NCBI RefSeq assembly: GCF_018403265.1 | Contig: NZ_BOSI01000001.1 | Span: forward strand, 1-64,000 | DNA length: 64,000 nt | Reading direction: 5' to 3' | DNA from: Paenibacillus sp. J31TS4 | Lineage (GTDB): Bacteria; Bacillota; Bacilli; Paenibacillales; NBRC-103111 | Part shown: in pieces, positions 63,173-64,000 of the stretch | Position numbering within the stretch: the stretch's first letter is position 1 | How the letters are laid out: every line of letters starts with the position of its first letter | Position numbers and translations under genes: made by a program | The notes under the pieces: generated by a model | What the model was told of the DNA's origin: nothing | Database searches by the model: none | Seen by the model: only the letters and a program-made list of their open reading frames with translations

Positions 63173-64000
63173 ATGAAGAAAAAGAGAAAATTTGGCCTGG
63201 CGATTCAGATCGTCATCGGTCTGATCCTAGGGATTGTGGTAGGTGCTATTTTTTACGGCAATCCCGGCGTGAGTACCTACCTGAAGCCGTTAGGGGATAT
63301 CTTTATCCGCCTGATCAAAATGATTGTCGTGCCGATCGTCGTTTCGTCGCTCGTCATCGGGGTAGCCGGGGTCGGAGACATCAAGCAGCTCGGACGACTG
63401 GGCGGTAAAACGATCCTGTACTTTGAGATTGTCACCACGATCGCCATTCTCATCGGCCTGCTCGCAGCGAACATCTTCCAGCCGGGCGCCGGCCTGAACA
63501 TGAACGAGCTGTCGAAGGGCGACATCGGGTCGTATCTGCAAACGACGGAGACGGCCAAGAGCCACGGCTTCATTGATACGTTCGTTAATATTGTGCCCAC
63601 AAACATCTTTCAAGCGCTCACCTCGGGCGATATGCTCGCCATCATTTTCTTCTCCGTTATGTTCGGTCTTGGCATAGCGGCGATCGGCGAGAAGGGCGCA
63701 CCGGTTCTCAAGTTTTTCCAAGGAACCGCGGACGCGATGTTCTGGGTGACCAACCAGGTCATGAAATTCGCGCCGTTCGGAGTTTTCGCGCTGATCGGCG
63801 TCACGGTTTCCAAATTCGGTCTGTCGTCGCTCATTCCGCTCGGCAAGCTGGTGCTCCTCGTCTACGGGGCGATGATTTTCTTCGTGATCGTCGTATTGGG
63901 ACTGGTCGCCAAGATTGCAGGCACGAGTGTCTTCTCGCTGATGAAGATTTTGAAGGACGAGCTCATCCTGGCTTACTCGACAGCCAGCTCGGAGACGGTT
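63173..64000 (+). CDS. dicarboxylate/glutamate:cation symporter (GltP/GltT/DctA family), 3' end beyond the window
   Basis: The first 276 residues of a DAACS-family transporter; the frame is open to the last base. ATG 63173 follows AGAAGGAAGG. MKKKRKFGLAIQIVIGLILGI starts TM1, then LGDIFIRLIKMIVVPIVVSSLVIG is the conserved TM2-like stretch. The serine-rich tip of hairpin 1 (YSTASSETV) sits at the very end. Glutamate, aspartate, fumarate or succinate could be the substrate; the deciding C-terminal residues lie outside. Confidence 0.9.
   Translation, partial: MKKKRKFGLAIQIVIGLILGIVVGAIFYGNPGVSTYLKPLGDIFIRLIKMIVVPIVVSSLVIGVAGVGDIKQLGRLGGKTILYFEIVTTIAILIGLLAANIFQPGAGLNMNELSKGDIGSYLQTTETAKSHGFIDTFVNIVPTNIFQALTSGDMLAIIFFSVMFGLGIAAIGEKGAPVLKFFQGTADAMFWVTNQVMKFAPFGVFALIGVTVSKFGLSSLIPLGKLVLLVYGAMIFFVIVVLGLVAKIAGTSVFSLMKILKDELILAYSTASSETV

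Overview
This window is a stretch of a Gram-positive, endospore-forming chromosome with high GC for a Firmicute. The best guess is Paenibacillus or a close relative; P. mucilaginosus-like GC is an impression, not a measurement. The evidence is gene content and order: the remA-gmk-rpoZ-coaBC-priA-def-fmt-rsmB-rlmN-prpC-prkC-rsgA-rpe block, the sporulation genes spoVM, spoVIF and ylbJ, the Bacillus-type regulators FapR and LexA (binding sites visible), and strong AGGAGG ribosome sites.

Layout. 1-1047: the 3' end of a 23S rRNA, a complete 5S rRNA and the operon terminator. 1.3-2.8 kb: a small acidic protein and a MerR/B12-binding regulator with CarH-type cobalamin motifs. 2.8-8.6 kb: rqcH (minus strand), a type II P-type cation ATPase and dapF. 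8.7-32.1 kb: a long, almost wholly plus-strand housekeeping run covering one-carbon/methionine metabolism, RNA decay (YicC), RemA, nucleotide and CoA synthesis, replication restart, N-formylmethionine handling, rRNA modification, the PrpC/PrkC signalling pair, RsgA, Rpe, SpoVM, L28 (minus strand), YloU/YloV, DegV, RecG and SpoVIF. 32.2-35.1 kb: an accessory island with a degenerate tandem repeat, an SOS-controlled YolD/Y-family polymerase operon (minus), a Gln-rich small protein behind a sigma-G-like promoter, and a His-rich YmaF protein. 35.4-41.3 kb: rsmD, coaD, ylbJ, ylbL, tmcAL, ylbN and rpmF. 41.4-53.2 kb: the FapR-headed lipid operon (fapR-plsX-fabH-fabD-fabG-acpP-fabF), followed by rnc, smc and ftsY.

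After ftsY the expected ylxM-ffh-rpsP continuation is missing. In its place are a CPBP-family membrane protein with a degenerate active site, a SWIM zinc-finger protein translationally coupled to a SNF2 ATPase, an ArsR-type regulator divergent from a GH2 glycosidase with a matched pair of candidate operators, CcdC, and the start of a dicarboxylate/glutamate symporter that runs off the window.

I saw no tRNA, CRISPR array, insertion sequence or prophage. No wholly new system is provable from sequence alone. The best leads are the SWIM-SNF2 pair, the CarH-like regulator, the matched ArsR operators beside the GH2 gene, the sigma-G-like promoter of the Gln-rich protein, and the hairpin that could hide the spoVIF ribosome site in read-through transcripts.
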